DNA of 64,000 nucleotides from Albula goreensis. Its lineage: Eukaryota; Chordata; Actinopteri; Albuliformes; Albulidae. The stretch is from assembly GCA_022829145.1 (NCBI GenBank), contig CM040741.1:53228180-53292179 (forward strand), in the 5' to 3' direction. Position numbers and translations under genes: made by a program. A model generated the notes under the pieces. The model did no database searches. It was not told the origin of the DNA and saw only the letters and a program-made list of their open reading frames with translations. Positions 1 through 21,311 of the stretch are shown here, in pieces (position 1 is the first letter of the stretch; each line of letters starts with the position of its first letter).

Positions 1-330
1 CTTCCGCTGGAGAAGGAAGGTGGACCGGAGAGACCCCTGCCCCCTCCCCAGGGCTCCCCAATTTAATTCCACCTCTGGGTGTTTTCAAGATGTGACATAC
101 CCGTTTGACATTGCCCTGGAAGCCATTTTGCCAGATCCCCACTGATTGCGATCAAGATTTCTAAAAGGGATACTTTTGCACAGTACTTCTGGAGTTAACC
201 AGGCTAAAGGCACATGCCAGAAGTGTGTCAAATCATTAAGGCAACTGTTTGGACAGCAGACACCACACACCCATAGAACTGCATACCAAAGAGCATCATG
301 GGACAGAAATCAGAGTTTTCCCTTTATTAA
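1..330. other. Candidate conserved non-coding block
   Basis: This is a mixed-composition stretch, richer in GC than the AT-rich DNA that follows, with no simple repeats. Short frames exist on both strands (61 and 73 codons) but neither has a recognisable domain or a convincing splice context. Composition and lack of repeats resemble fish conserved non-coding elements. This is inference from texture only; it could also be ordinary unique sequence. Confidence 0.3.
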
Positions 331-2350
331 TAGATGCTGGAATAGTGTTCAATTTTTCATTTTTTAAATATTTATTTACTCCTGAATCACATCATGCATG
401 GCAAGTTCACATTAATAAATGTTGTTAAATGTGTTTTTAAGGGGGAAATGATAGCCACATTGAAAATAATACAATTAACCTAGAACAATTTTCAATTTTT
501 TCTAATACAATTTCTCTGTGTCAAAACACTCTATTATTATATTTCTATTTTAATACTGTAAAATTACACATCATGTAAACCGTTTTCTGTAATTTTATAC
601 TCATGTTTTTGGATGGGTTCAAAGGCAGCAACTTTCCATTTCTATTTCATGTCTCTGGTTACTTACAGCATACTACGTCATGCTCAATTACTTGGAGTCA
701 AAGCCACCGTGAGACGTAGCTTATCATCACACCGGTATTTCTGAAAGAAAGTACCTGGTGATGCACATATTTCCTTTCCCATGAAGCCTGGTTCATGTAA
801 CTGTAAAGAACACATCATTTATCAATATCAGTTTTAAGGTTTTTCTTAAATTCTGAATCAAATTTTACATTTAGCCAGAGCACATTTTCATTAAATGAAC
901 ACAGGAGGTAGTAAAGAGCATCATCTCTCCAAAACAAAGAAATTTTCAAGTCTATAACAAGCCTTTCAATGTTTTAACCATTTCCACATGAAAGATTTAG
1001 GATGTTCCCCCACACAAGCAAAGTTACATTTGTCACTACATCCAGCACACCTCAAATGCAAACTTAATTTGAATTATGTAGCTCATTGCTTAAGTATTTA
1101 AGAAACATTTAAAAAGTCACAAAGGAGAGAACACATAATTGGGTGGGTGGAAACATATGCAGATAAGTTGAAAAAGCTATATAAGCTCTTGGAGGTGATA
1201 TCATTACTGATATGCTTTCAACTGCACTTATGGGCTGCAGAATTACTGATTGCTGCAAATGATGACATTCTATTAATTGGTGGAGAGGGAGACTTCTTAT
1301 CTATAGACTTCCATCCATGCTGAAATTAGGCCTTGTGAAGCCATTTTAATGGAGCAGCTAAACGTTCTCTTTGTCAGGTCAATAGACAATACTCAGGGTA
1401 ATAAAATTAAGACATAACCTGCATTTAAGCAGTTTTGATCACAATGATTGTTGCAGGTTATTGCTCTTTTTTTTAACAAATTCAATTTTACACAAATTAA
1501 GAGATTCAACATCATCAGATATTAAAAATGTTTAGTACATTTACGGAACTAACCCGTCATGTCCATTACAACATGCAGTGATGTAAGATTTAAAATAACA
1601 TATGTGGCCTCATTCATATCAAGAGAATTCTCTATAATTAGATTAGCCAGAGGTACCTGTTGTTAGTTATGGTTTGGGTAAAGACCTCAGTTTATCTCAA
1701 TGCATATTCTGGTATATAAACACAGACAGCTTCTGAGTTTATTTAAAATCAACATATCAAATGTTATTATTTGATTACAGAGTTAAATACGGTATGTATA
1801 TATGCATTCTATCAGAAATCAACCAATACCCCCTCACCATATCCCATAAAAATATGGAACCATAAAAACTGCACATTTAATTTCCCCACAATGTTTCATT
1901 CCTACATAGCCAGTGTTAATTTGATACTAACAGTGCACATATTAAAACATTTCAGAATGTTTACTTCTGCAACTTTTACTACATGAGTTGAAAAGATAGT
2001 TAAATATTTAATTTATGTATTTACATTATATAAAATAATGTGAAACATTGTTTTAGAGCTGAACATTTTAATTTTGTGTTTGATTTATGTCAGGCAGTCG
2101 GGAATTAAAAATGGCTATAAACTTTTTAAAAACGTTTTTGTTGTCTAAAAAGTGCCAAAATTAAAGATGCCCTTCTTAGTCTCACAGAGATGTACCTCAA
2201 TATTTTACAACAAAGATGTTTATATTTTGTATACTTTCATTGTTAGGGGACAAGCTGGGGATAATGGTAGATCTCTGACGGAATGACCAATGTATATAGA
2301 AAATATAATCAAATGTATGTCAAATATGAAATCAAATCAAAAAATGGCAA
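331..2350. other. AT-rich non-coding DNA, no gene seen
   Basis: The stretch is dominated by A/T runs and stop codons in all frames. The only part with a different texture is about 1270-1470, which has mixed composition, a CCATTTTAATGG-type word and a GATCACAATGATTG SOX-like word, and may be a conserved element. I see no exon, RNA gene or transposon here. Confidence 0.5.
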
Positions 2351-2710
2351 GAATGAGCAGACTCATATCTCAGAGAGTAATGGCTTAAGAATGGATTTAC
2401 AGATCTCTGGCCAGCTGGCCACCGCACTCAGAGGCATGAAGGACGCCAGACCTCCTGTCCCCGCACTGACCAGAGTGTTCCTGTATGTGTGTGTACAGGC
2501 ATGGGGGTGTGTCACATGGGGGATGGGGGTATGTGCTAAGTCCGTCTCAGCATTTCCTCTAGGTTGTAAAGCAGGCGCCATGCCACTCCCAAGACCCTGA
2601 GGAGCTGTCAATCATGCCCATGAAATATTCAGCAGGCCTTTATCTGCTGCTTCTCCAGGGGCCTTGGCCTGAGTGTCGGCGCCAAACCAGACCTTCTACA
2701 TCTCCCCCTC

Positions 2711-2746
2711 CCTCCCTCACTCTCTCACTCACTCACTCACTCACTC
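2711..2746. repeat. CT/CACT microsatellite
   Basis: A pyrimidine-rich run (CCTCCCTCA) passes into repeated CACT units and then CTCT. It lies inside a moderately GC-rich block (about 2380-3020) that carries overlapping short frames on both strands. These frames read through the repeat (Ser/Leu/Thr-rich) and are not credible proteins. Confidence 0.75.
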
Positions 2747-3249
2747 TCTCTGTCTTTATGGTATTGCCTCCTGTCGGACTATGTGGAGGGGCAAAGTGGA
2801 CCTGCAGCTTTGGCCTGGGAGAGCCAGACACGGCTGTCACACAGCGTCACTGCAGAACAAACACACGCGATGGCCCTGGGGTCATCAGATAAAGGGAACG
2901 TGCCTCCTGTCAGCCGTTGCACCCTGAAGCCTGGAATGTGCACACCTCCATCCTTCTTTTAGGGAATACCTGTGTGTGACAGCTGTCCTATATTTCAAGG
3001 TGGTGGGGGAGAGCTTTGATTGTGCTGGTATTGACAGAAAGGAGTTGCTTTGGAGCCTCCTTATGACAGAGGCTACCCTGCCAGCATGTCCCTGTGCTCA
3101 ATTCATCACACACAGGCGGTTGATGTTCATGCTGGACCTGATGGGTGTCAAAAAGACCCAGCTTCATTTTCACCATTTATCTGCACAGATCCTCACAAAA
3201 AAACATACACTTCATAAGTAAAAGCACTTTTGCCTCTCTGTTTTTGATT

Positions 3250-3930
3250 TTTTTTGCTTTAATGAGACCCATGGGTGCTTTACCAGGCAGGTTTGAGCAG
3301 TCATGTGAGTCATGCTCGCGGTATTCCCGGGCGCAGTTGCGGATATCGCCCACGCAGCAGAAGCAGCGGCGGGCGCTTTCTGATCTGACAGGGTCTATCG
3401 ACAGCGCCACCATTAGTGCTGCTACCTCCTGTCTTTGCAAACACTACGGCGAGGGAAGGAGGAACCACACATGCTGCCCAGGGAGACGAAAGATCAATGG
3501 AGGAATTGGGATGGCTCAACCTTTTATCGGCCGGAGCCTTTGGGCGCCTAAGTGCTCGTTAATTCCAGAGGTTTACCAGCCGCAACCCTCATGCTGAATC
3601 CCTGTTCTCATCCTGGGCTCACTCCTCCCACCACCACTCCTCTCCATCACATTTTTTTCATAACATGGCGTCAATTCCATTACCCAGGGTGTTAGCGCAG
3701 CTATTGAGTTCCCTTGTTTTAGCAAAGTGCGGTAACCATATACGGTGGGCAGCCTGCCCCTGCTTTAGCAGACAGCCAGTCTACCAGAAGCGTAGCATTG
3801 ATTCTAATGGACTTTTTAGGGGGTTGTAATGATGGGAATCTGTTTGCGCCCGAGCTGTCACGCCTAATTAAGCTGCAGAAACAATGACTCCATTTACACT
3901 GGTTCGGGTTACCTTTTCCCTTTCTGCCCT
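3250..3930. other. GC-rich candidate conserved block
   Basis: This is one of the most GC-rich stretches of the window, free of simple repeats. It includes a CpG-containing part (3310-3390) and, at 3860-3890, TAATTA-type and SOX-like ACAATG words next to each other. The plus-strand frame at 3145-3597 (150 codons) has no recognisable domain. The block may be a conserved enhancer, a coding exon (see the separate entry), or both. Confidence 0.4.
3284..3384 (-). CDS. Possible short cysteine-rich exon, unidentified
   Basis: On the minus strand an open frame runs through this interval with strongly G/C-ending codons, unlike the AT-rich surroundings. The encoded stretch contains a CFCC motif followed by further cysteines (NCA, HDC) and a charged EYREHD segment. 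It ends at CCTG|GTAAAG, a good donor, and begins after CTGTCAG or ATCAG, possible acceptors, though the polypyrimidine tract is weak. Six cysteines in about 33 residues suggest an extracellular or zinc-binding fold. I do not recognise the family. High GC third positions may simply reflect a GC-rich conserved element, so the call is weak. Confidence 0.18.
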
Positions 3931-6835
3931 TTTTTCATTCCTCGCCCTGTTGCTCTTCCACTGGCTTTCGTTCGGACCACTGCTCAATGGGGCAAGACGT
4001 ACTCCAACACACAAGGCAACATTGTTGAGATTTGTCCTCTGCTAGACCCCCCAAAACTAGCTGTGTTTGTTCAAGACAAAAAGCTACTGTCTGTGTTTTT
4101 TTGTCTCTTATATTCTGGCTTTGAACAGTCTGGTTTCCCTCAGAGGTGAGTTTTGCCTTTGGCGACAGGTGGCTGGATGCAGTAGCCCTCAGCCATGGCT
4201 CTAATCTCCTGCACTCTGTCTCTCTGCTCCATCTGATAAGACATGTGACCACTTTCAGCTCCATAAAACACTGACAAAGACGAGAAGATGACTATCTGAT
4301 GTTTGCAATTCGTATCACACCACATGATAAAAGCTGTACACAATTCACATAGCCTACTACACTTTTTAACCTGTGCATAGTTTAGTGTGACTTCAAGACA
4401 CTGTGACCTTAAGAACAGATCTTCCTTTTTAAATTTGTTTTGAATATTCAGTTCGTCATTTACGTTGCTTCGAGTAAAATAGATTTTAGTGCTTTCAGAA
4501 ATTCATTTACAGAAATTGCTGAAGGCTAACATACCAGCAGAGAACACCTAAATGTATTGAACTTTAAAACAGGCTTTTGTGTCCTTGAATAATAGCTTTA
4601 CTACAAGATACAACAAACAACAATAATTTCAGTCTTGTTCAGAAACACACTGTAAAACATATTTGATGTCCCTAAATGAAATTTTTATTGGTACACCATC
4701 TAAGACATGACATCTTTGGTAGAAGAACCGTTTAAAAGGTTGTTGTCAGAACTAAGGAACAGTCATAAATTTAACTTGTGATTCATGCCTTGACTTTTTA
4801 TACCTCTTCAAAGTTTAGGCAAAGAGCTCCCAAGATATTTATAGATATGTGCTTTTAGCTAGGCACTCAACAGGGAGAGATTTAAAGGTAGATATCTGCT
4901 AGAGGAGTGAAAGCAATGGTGCCAGTGACAGAGATCAACAGATAATGTCAACCCCCACCTTTGTCTGAGCTTTAACGAGTGGGTACTTGCGTGGATTGTG
5001 AGAAAAGAGTGTCATTAGTTGTGTGCAAGGATGGTTTCGACATCGGCTGCCTCTGATCTCAATAATGCATTAGATGAATAGTGTTCATTCCCACAGAGCA
5101 AGAGTCAATGTTTACACTTTGTTGCTTTGTCTCTGCTTTTTATTTGACTCATTTTCTCTTTATTCAACATGGATCTCCACTCTGTGCGTTGGCTAAACTG
5201 AAAAATGAAAGCACGTTACATTTGGTACGCAAGGATTGTTTGCCACATATGGGATGGATTGTGTATAGTACGAGGCACTTGCTGTAAAACGTACCTGGAT
5301 ATCATTGGAAAAAAGAGGTTCCATTAAGGAGCAATGATCTAAAGTATCTGTAATATTGATTACAGATACATGGAGTCCAAAGGGCATTTGTTTGAATCTG
5401 TAATGCCCATCCTGTCAGCTGCTCATGTAGGCTGCTTCTGTCTGACTGTCAGGCACAGCAGGCCCCTGTGACTCTGAGGTAGGAGTCCCACTCATGCTAA
5501 TCTTTCCTCAGGCAGACCTCATATGCAACACAAAATGGGCCTTAGTATCATAGATATGCATTTAGAAAGAAAACTATTTTATACAGGTCTAAGTCTAAAC
5601 TATTTTATATAGGTTTTTATGCATATAAAATGTATAACAAGTGATCCAAATATGAGGTGCCATAAAACTAAAATGGACAGAGCATAATATATGATTCACT
5701 CACTGCTTTGCTGTGAAGAGAGAAATGTTGTGATTGTTCATTAATGTCAGGTTCATGAAACCTCACTAACTATGCATAATGCAATGAACATTTGACAAGA
5801 CAGAGAAAAAAAGTTCAAGTGCAAATTCATAAATTGCTTAGTTTACATCATGTGTATACTAAACAGTCTGACACATTACTAAGTGTAAATATGATGCACC
5901 ATGGAAAATAGTGGTTATAGCTGGCAGCATTTGGAAAACATCCTTGAGGACCAAGTTAAAGTTAGGCATAAGAATACCTATTTTGCATTTCATACTGTCC
6001 TGTGGCATATTAATGCTGAACAACTGAGAGTGATTGAGAGAAAGAAAAGTAAATAATAATAATAAATCAAATCCACAAAAGACAGCATTGTCCACTATTA
6101 ATTGAATGCTGCTGTGTTAGACTTAAGAATTCAATTGGGGTGGACACGAACCAACATCCAATTAACACACTGGACAAAGTTTCAACTGACAACCCTAATA
6201 TGTACATGTTTTCATAAAAGGACAACAATGTAGATTTATTTTTTTTGCTATATGTACATGTGCGCTACTGTATAGCTGTGAAAAGGCGGCATCTTCTGTT
6301 AGAAAAGTTGACTGGCCTCTGAATAGGTCACTCTAAAAAGATTCTTGCTCATAAAGCAAAGTGTGAACTCTGAGATTGGTTGTTGAAGTTGCATCATCTT
6401 TCCCACCGACAGCAAGAGGTCCACATTAGAAAGGCAACATCTGGCCCAGCCTTTCTGGGAAATGATAAGGGTTAATCCAGCAGGTTTTGTCACTTTGGTC
6501 ACTTCAGGTGCTGGGCGCGTAAAGATGCACAAACTTAGAATATGCTATTCTTGAAATCCTTTGACAACATTGGCAGTATGTGACTGGTGGTGTGTCAGCA
6601 GTGTGTGAAGAAGGATGGGCTTGTCATCACATGAACCAGAGCAGTCACAGACTCATGACTCCCTCCTCCTGATATTGGCGGGTGTGGTTGCAGTGGAAAA
6701 TCAAGTAGTTTGGCTGAAGTTCGAGTTTATAGAAAAAAAGGGGGAGGGGGTGAAAAATAAAAAAATAAAAATACCCAGGTTGCAGAGTATAAGCTGGATA
6801 ATGTATGGGTAAAAATGGGAGCATTGGGTTGATCT
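3931..6835. other. Non-coding DNA, no gene seen
   Basis: The stretch is mostly AT-rich with stops in every frame. A short imperfect direct repeat (AAACTATTTTATACAGGT and AAACTATTTTATATAGGT, period 26) lies at 5571-5614. The interval around 4880-5070 has mixed composition and could hold a conserved element. No exon, RNA gene or transposon was recognised. Confidence 0.5.
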
Positions 6836-6839
6836 GATT

Positions 6840-7260
6840 ATCATGACAGTGATGCTCAGGGCCCTGACCATGACTTCAGTCCCACAGCTAGAGCCAAAAT
6901 GCAGTAGACTCCCTGCTTATGCGGAATGCCTCTCTATGACAGATTCAAATGCATCAGCCCTACGGCTATCGTTGAACTTTTTAGCTGCTAACAAACTCTG
7001 CGTTTAAAACAGCACCGATGACGATGATAAATTGTCACTGAGAAAACCGGAGCTGAGGTTGAAGGGGTGCAATTTAGGGACATGACCTCAAGCATAGTGC
7101 CCCTTCAAGTTTAGGACAAACTTTAAAATGTTTCTGATTTGCAGGTGATCTGCTGAGAGCCTTTTGCCCCTAGAGTGTGTGCAGCAGATGTGTTCGATCC
7201 TGTTGCTTTTCTCTCTTAAATTTTGGATTCTTCGCTGTGTGACATGCACATGCCCACTGC
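6840..7260. other. Candidate conserved non-coding block
   Basis: This is a mixed-composition, repeat-free stretch with occasional CpG words (GGCTATCG, GCACCGATGACGATG) between AT-rich flanks and immediately before a tandem duplication. No open frame of note. Regulatory function is inferred from texture only. Confidence 0.3.
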
Positions 7261-7303
7261 ATTAACTTTTGGCACTATGAAGGTGCGATGCTTTGCTAGG
7301 GTG

Positions 7304-7669
7304 TCATCAAACAAACGAAGTGTAATACAACACAATGGATCCAAGTCAATCATCCATTATCCTTCTTTCTTTTATTTACTTGACTACAAAATGTAAGTCA
7401 TTAGTCATTGCAATATGAGCCTCTGAGTCTCAATAGATATAAAACGATTTTGACAGAAAAAATTCAAGGGAAATAATCTATTAACATCATCAAACAAACT
7501 AAGTGTAAGACAACACAATGGATTCAAGTCAATCATCCATTATCCTTCTTTCATTTATTTACTTGACTACATAACGTAAGTCATTAGTCACTGCAACATG
7601 AGCCTCTGAATCTCAATAGATATAAAAGGATTATGACAGGGAAAATGCAAGGGAAATAATATATTTACT
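7304..7669. repeat. 183-bp imperfect tandem duplication (two copies)
   Basis: Copy 1 (7304-7486) and copy 2 (7487-about 7669) are collinear, with a constant offset of 183 bases and no visible indels. By eye they differ at about 15 positions (roughly 92% identity). Both begin TCATCAAACAAAC and share CACAATGGAT, CAAGTCAATCATCCATTATC and GAGCCTCTGA. There is no third copy. It is an old local segmental duplication of unique sequence, not a known transposon. Confidence 0.95.
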
Positions 7670-16550
<8,881 letters not shown>

Positions 16551-16551
16551 A

Positions 16552-16598
16552 ACCCCCACCCCCATCCCCACCCCTACCCCCACCCCTCACCCCTCCCA
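16552..16598 (-). repeat. C-rich tract; minus-strand G-quadruplex candidate
   Basis: Repeated CCCCCAC/CCCCTAC/CCCCAT blocks give at least six G-runs of four or more on the minus strand with 1-3-base loops, fitting the usual intramolecular quadruplex pattern. The minus-strand frame at 16381-16599 begins inside it with a Gly-Arg-rich artefact. Confidence 0.75.
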
Positions 16599-16599
16599 C

Positions 16600-17050
16600 A
16601 CTTAATCTAATCGAGTGTGAGGGCCGGCTCGATTAATAAAGCAAGCTATTGACTTCTAATTGGCGCCGCTCTGGCCCTCTGATTTCCTGGGAAGAAATTA
16701 CAGTAATGCAGTGTGCTCGGCGGAGTGCTTATGGCCAGCTCCCAGGAGAGACGATCTATTGGAGCAGAGAGATAGTGAGGGAAGAGGAGAAGGGGGGAGG
16801 AGGAAGGAGGATTTTAAACTTTGATAAAGATCTTGTGGTTGTTGTCCTAGCAGGGCCAGTTCTCTAATTTAAATCCTCTTGTTTTGTGGCAGAGACGCCC
16901 GGGAGTATTGCTTACAGTGGATCTGTCATGCTGCTCCACACAGTCAAGCAGCAGGCCTGGGAGACTGTAACATGAACACCCTTTCTGGACGCTAATTAAT
17001 TCCCCTCCAGTAGTTCTCTGCGCACCATACGTTCTCCATGACACCCCTGA
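16600..17050. other. Candidate conserved non-coding block
   Basis: This is GC-rich, CpG-bearing sequence following the C-rich tract, with ATTAATAAAGC, GATTAATAAA and GGCGCCGC words and an AG-rich stretch (16775-16812). Reading frames on the two strands overlap (16649-16867 plus, 16847-17233 minus) without any recognisable domain. It has the texture of a fish conserved non-coding element. Confidence 0.35.
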
Positions 17051-17189
17051 TCTCATTATCACTGAAACGCTGTTCGCACATTTGGTCCAGAATCTGGAGG
17101 CAGGAGACAGGAAAGAGGAAATTAGACCCTGCTTTGAGACTGTATGGAGGACATTTAAAAGAGGAATATGGAGGGAGGGGACGGGTAGT

Positions 17190-17345
17190 TCAGGAAGGAG
17201 GATCAGGGTATAACTGGAAAGATGGCTTTTCAATCTGCAGTGAAATATGGGGAGGAATTCAACTGTTCAAACAGTGGTCAGGAGGTCATTCCACCACCAA
17301 GGAGCCAGAATGGAGAACAGGCATGATCGTTCTGCATGACTTGAT
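17190..17345 (+). repeat. Degenerate interspersed repeat, related to 48.3 kb
   Basis: The segment from AATATGGGGAGGAATTCAACTGTTC through GGAGGTCATTCCACCACCAAGGAGCCAGAATGGAGAACAGGCATGATC words aligns with 48318-48420 in the same order (GAATATGGGGA, TCAACTGTT, AGGTCATTC, AGGAGCCAGAA, CATGATC). It matches the general form of an abundant fish interspersed repeat of the type 'GTTCCACCATTGAGGGGCCAGGA'. This copy is old and truncated. Confidence 0.6.
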
Positions 17346-18310
17346 TATATCTACATAATATCTATATGATCATATCTTCTCTTACCTCCCTCAGTGCCCA
17401 GTGTTAGTCTGCCACCAGATATGCAGCAAGGCACACAAAAAGGATTATTTCACCAAACTTAAGCACTACTGCTGTCTTATTCCCCGAAGTTAATACATAT
17501 TAGTAATCTGGAAGATATAATGCTGCTTCTTAGCCCTGCTTGAAATCCCAGAAACACATGTTTAATCCTCCTTTGACACTGATCTGTGTGGACCGCAGCA
17601 CCTGTTCCCTCAAGAGATGGGCGGGGGTGAGGGAGGGGGGTGTATGCCAGTCCTACTATGATTCTGAACAGAAGCTCTCCACTCAGATCACAAGGTAAAG
17701 ATAACAAGATGTTGTTATCTTTTATCTGCAAGAAAATGTTCTGGGTGCACTTTACTGTCCCCTCACCACCATGCATGGTGGACTGACCAGTATGTGCTGG
17801 ACACCAAAGACAATGGGTAAAAGGTCCATTCAACAGCTCATTTGTGCTACCTGTAATCAATACAATAATAATATCTTTTCTTGAACAAAGATATGCTGAA
17901 AGAACATTACGTAAATGTATTGCTGCTTCTTGTAAACTGTAATATATATTGAAGATCTAGTTGAACAATATAAAAATTCAGTGCATCCCTAAGATTTACA
18001 GTACGCTAGTGCACAGCACACGTGCATTTTTATTTCCCACTTGTAAGACTAGGAGAACCCTGAATCTTCCCTCCCTGTTGTTATTCATCAAAATGCAAGA
18101 TTTCTGGCCACAGTCAGCACAGGTATGGACATCACTGGGTTGCAGTCCCATTGTGGACATTGAGTTCAGTTCTGACTGCACTGAGTAAGATTGCTTTGAC
18201 TGGATGGCCCACCTGACAGCGCATTACACATTACTCCTGCTGTGGCTGTTTCCAGCTCTTAAACTCCCACCTGCCTCCTGTTCTCTGAGTGACCTACATC
18301 AAAACTTCAC
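17346..18310. other. Non-coding DNA, no gene seen
   Basis: Mixed AT-rich sequence with a minus-strand frame (17477-17860, 127 codons) that has no recognisable domain and no splice support. A purine-rich GGGCGGGGGTGAGGGAGGGGGG run lies near 17619-17640. Confidence 0.45.
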
Positions 18311-18312
18311 AT

Positions 18313-18530
18313 GTATTACTTTATTTATTTGCTTTGTGGACGCCCCTATCCGGGGAAACTCATAAAGCTGACAATGCTACACTTTTATGTATTTCTACTG
18401 ACGGATGTTTGCTGAAGCAGCTCAGTGTTTTGCTAAGGGGTACAATTGCAGCGCCCCATTCAGAGATTGAACCAGTGATCCTATGGGTTTTCAGGCCAGT
18501 TCTTCAACCTTAATGTCATGCTGCTGCTTT
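18313..18530. repeat. Degenerate SINE-type relic
   Basis: The start, TTTATTTATTTGCTTTGTGGACGCCCCTATCCGGGG, is a decayed form of the fish core TTTATTTATTTAGCAGACGCCCTTATCCAGGGCGA. About 110 bases on, GAGATTGAACCAGTGATCCTATGGG matches the 'GATTGAACCAGCGACC' box found downstream in the same fish repeat class. The two landmarks in the right order support an ancient insertion. Confidence 0.65.
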
Positions 18531-19640
18531 TAGCAGCTGGTATTATGACATGGATCACCTCAAAAGCAGGGAGAAGCATTATATTTAAGGTCTAGAAAAA
18601 CAGGTGTGCCTAATTCTCTCAGAGCGGACAATGTCACCAACAGTATGGCTGCTTGATATAGAACAGCACACCTTTGATAGCAAAATACAAAATATACAAG
18701 ACTAAAACATCATAAAACATTGCAAATAGCCAGTTCTGTAAGAGAATATGATTCCAATATTTTATTCCAGCACAAAAAAAGTGGTGCAAGAATGCTGTCA
18801 TGTGTTCCTATGAACAAGTCTGGCCTACATGGACCCTCATTTCAGAGACCTCAATATCACGCACTTTTAAAAGTACTTTGTTTTTTCCCCAAGTCAAAAA
18901 TAATTTTAATTTGCATTAAAACAGTTACTGAAACAAATATGCTTCCTATAATCCTGTTGGAGATGGGGGTCAAGTTAAACTTTTATTTATTTTTATTTGC
19001 ATCATCATGTCTTTGTTCTGATTTCTGGGAAATTATGATGAAGACTTGTTTTGCAAGGAAGCGAGAGCATAGGGGGCGTGGGTTATGTTGGCAGCTCAAT
19101 CGCACACCATTAGTGTAAACTCTGATAAACCACACAATGGATTTTCCGTTCTAAGTCTTAAATCTCCTGCGCTGTGCTGCCAATGACCTGGATGGTGACA
19201 GTAAGTTGTCTTTATCCTGTGTTAAGATCCGATATTGGAAAAGGGATTCTGTGTCTTTGATGCACTAGATTAGGATTAATCTGGTTTTCAGAAGGAGGGG
19301 GAGTGAAGGAGGCGCCAAAACTGGGGTACTTACTGAAGCCTGGGGAATTAATGTTTGCCTTCTGCAGATTTACGATTCTTTCCCCCTGCAGCAAGATTGG
19401 TCCAAGGAAGTCAAGGCAAGGGCGCTTCCTCTTTGGCGTGTGACAAGCATTCCAATTTTAATTTTGTTTATGGTTACTTTGGACAGCAGAGAGAAATTAC
19501 TGAGTTTAATTTTTTAAAGTCAAATTCTTTTATTATTTACTGAAATGATAGCGCTTGTAATGAAAAAGTAAGTATTAGAATATTGTTAAGAGAGTGTTCT
19601 TTGTCTTCATTATTAACATTTATCTGTTTAGCTGACTTAA
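18531..19640. other. Non-coding DNA, no gene seen
   Basis: AT-rich sequence. The plus-strand frame at 18720-19118 (132 codons) shows no domain, no codon bias and no splice sites. The interval 19060-19440 is more mixed and might include a conserved element. Confidence 0.45.
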
Positions 19641-19880
19641 TTATTCAGCGATATTTCTGATGAAATGGTCACAGTCTCTGAGTCAGCTGGCCAGCTTTAC
19701 GCTGATGCGAAGGTGGCCTGTCAAGTCAGCACCTCCTCATTGGCTGTGTTAATCAGTCCTGCGCTGTTTATCATGCATTTTGCAGACGGAGTAGACAGGA
19801 CTGCCAAGCTATCTAATGAGAGCTGAGACACCCTTCCTGCTTTGTACTGCATGAGTTGTTGGCATGATTACCACACCTGC
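19640..19880. other. Strong candidate conserved non-coding block
   Basis: A compact block with many regulatory-type words in about 240 bases: CAGCTGGCCAGC, TGTTAATCAG, TTTATCATGCATTTTGCAGACGGAG, CTATCTAATGAGAG and GGCATGATTACC. It has no repeats and no frame of note. It sits between two AT-rich stretches. The texture is that of a developmental enhancer; this is inference. Confidence 0.4.
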
Positions 19881-21311
19881 CTCCAAAAATCACATTTTAC
19901 CTCAAGGAACCCTCCCCCCCTAAACTTTGGTCCAGTAAGAGGAGTTTGGGGGTGTTACAATGACTACCTGGGTTTATATTTACCTGGATGACTTATTCAC
20001 CTGCAAACAGACATAGGCACCGAACAAAATGACCTAAAATGGCAGATCAAAATCTGTTCCTGCCTGGGGCTAAGGGAACGCTAAAAGAAATCTGTTTTTC
20101 AAAATACAGCCAGCACCCTCTGATAAACCAGTCGTACCATCACACAAATCCATTGACATTGAGTATTGATTGCTATGTTTGTGGCATGCATACACCACAT
20201 ATACTTACATACACTGTTCACCTATTGTAAATCCAGCAGATTGTTCTCTCCAAATATGATATTAAGTACGTAATGAGGGTGGGGATTTATACTTCCCATG
20301 GAAATGTTCCATGTGATTCCTAGACTATCACCAATCTTGACTCACTCCTTACTAGCACAAAATTCTATGAACAAATGTGTCCTTAGCTCTGACCTTGGTT
20401 CTGATTTCATCACTTGATGATTAGAATGGAAGAATTCTACCAGTTCTAAACCTGCTGAATCACTGTTTAACACAGATGCACATGCTCTCATGTGTGAGAC
20501 ATATTGCTCATGTTATACAATCTAGTGATGAGGACATTGTTTGCTATGGGACTTTGTATGCACTAAAGTTTGATGTTCCCAGCTGCAAGCCAACATCAGG
20601 ACCAGGCAACATAAAAGCCTCTTATTTTAAATGAGCTTAGTGTTGCTTCAAAGACTTCACACTTCATGCTATTTTAACATAAGTTTAAATAATTTTGAGG
20701 ATATTGTTGATAAAGGAGTATTTTTCAAGTTAATAGGGTCACTAAATCCATGCAATTAAATTTATTCAAGATAAATTAAATCCTCAGTTAAATTAAATCC
20801 ACAAACTTACAGCTGATTGTAAATATGGATATATTAATGTTATCACATTAATTCTAATTGCAGTTTCATGTAATTTCCTGGTGTCTACTGTATGTGTATA
20901 ATTTTATGGATGGAAGATATGTTTCAGATGGAAGGGTAAAAAGCATAAAGGAAACTAAGTGACTAAGTAACAACAACCTGTTTCTTCTTATCTACTGAAT
21001 TAATCCTACAGCAGTTTTGGGAAAACATTGACATCAATAGTGGATTCCATCCATGTAGATATGTTATTGAATAATGAATAATTAACACTACTTTTCCCAA
21101 GTATAAAACTTTGTCTTAAATTGTTATTTTTGGAAAGGGCACCTGGTACAGCCTTTACAAGAAAGAGAACAATCATCTGTGTATTTCACTATCACAGTTT
21201 AGTGACTTGTGGTCACAGCTGTCAATCAACTGTTGATTTGGGACACAGAACAGACAGTGGTCACTATACTTGAATATAAATGTGGTCTGGGGTGGCTTTT
21301 GTAGAAACAGT

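Noticed and set aside
3145..3597. 150-codon plus-strand frame as a gene
   Set aside because: It runs from an AT-rich into a GC-rich segment without a splice-like transition and has no domain. The opposite strand is a slightly better, still weak, candidate.
18720..19118. 132-codon frame as a gene
   Set aside because: AT-rich codons, no domain, no conserved-looking composition.
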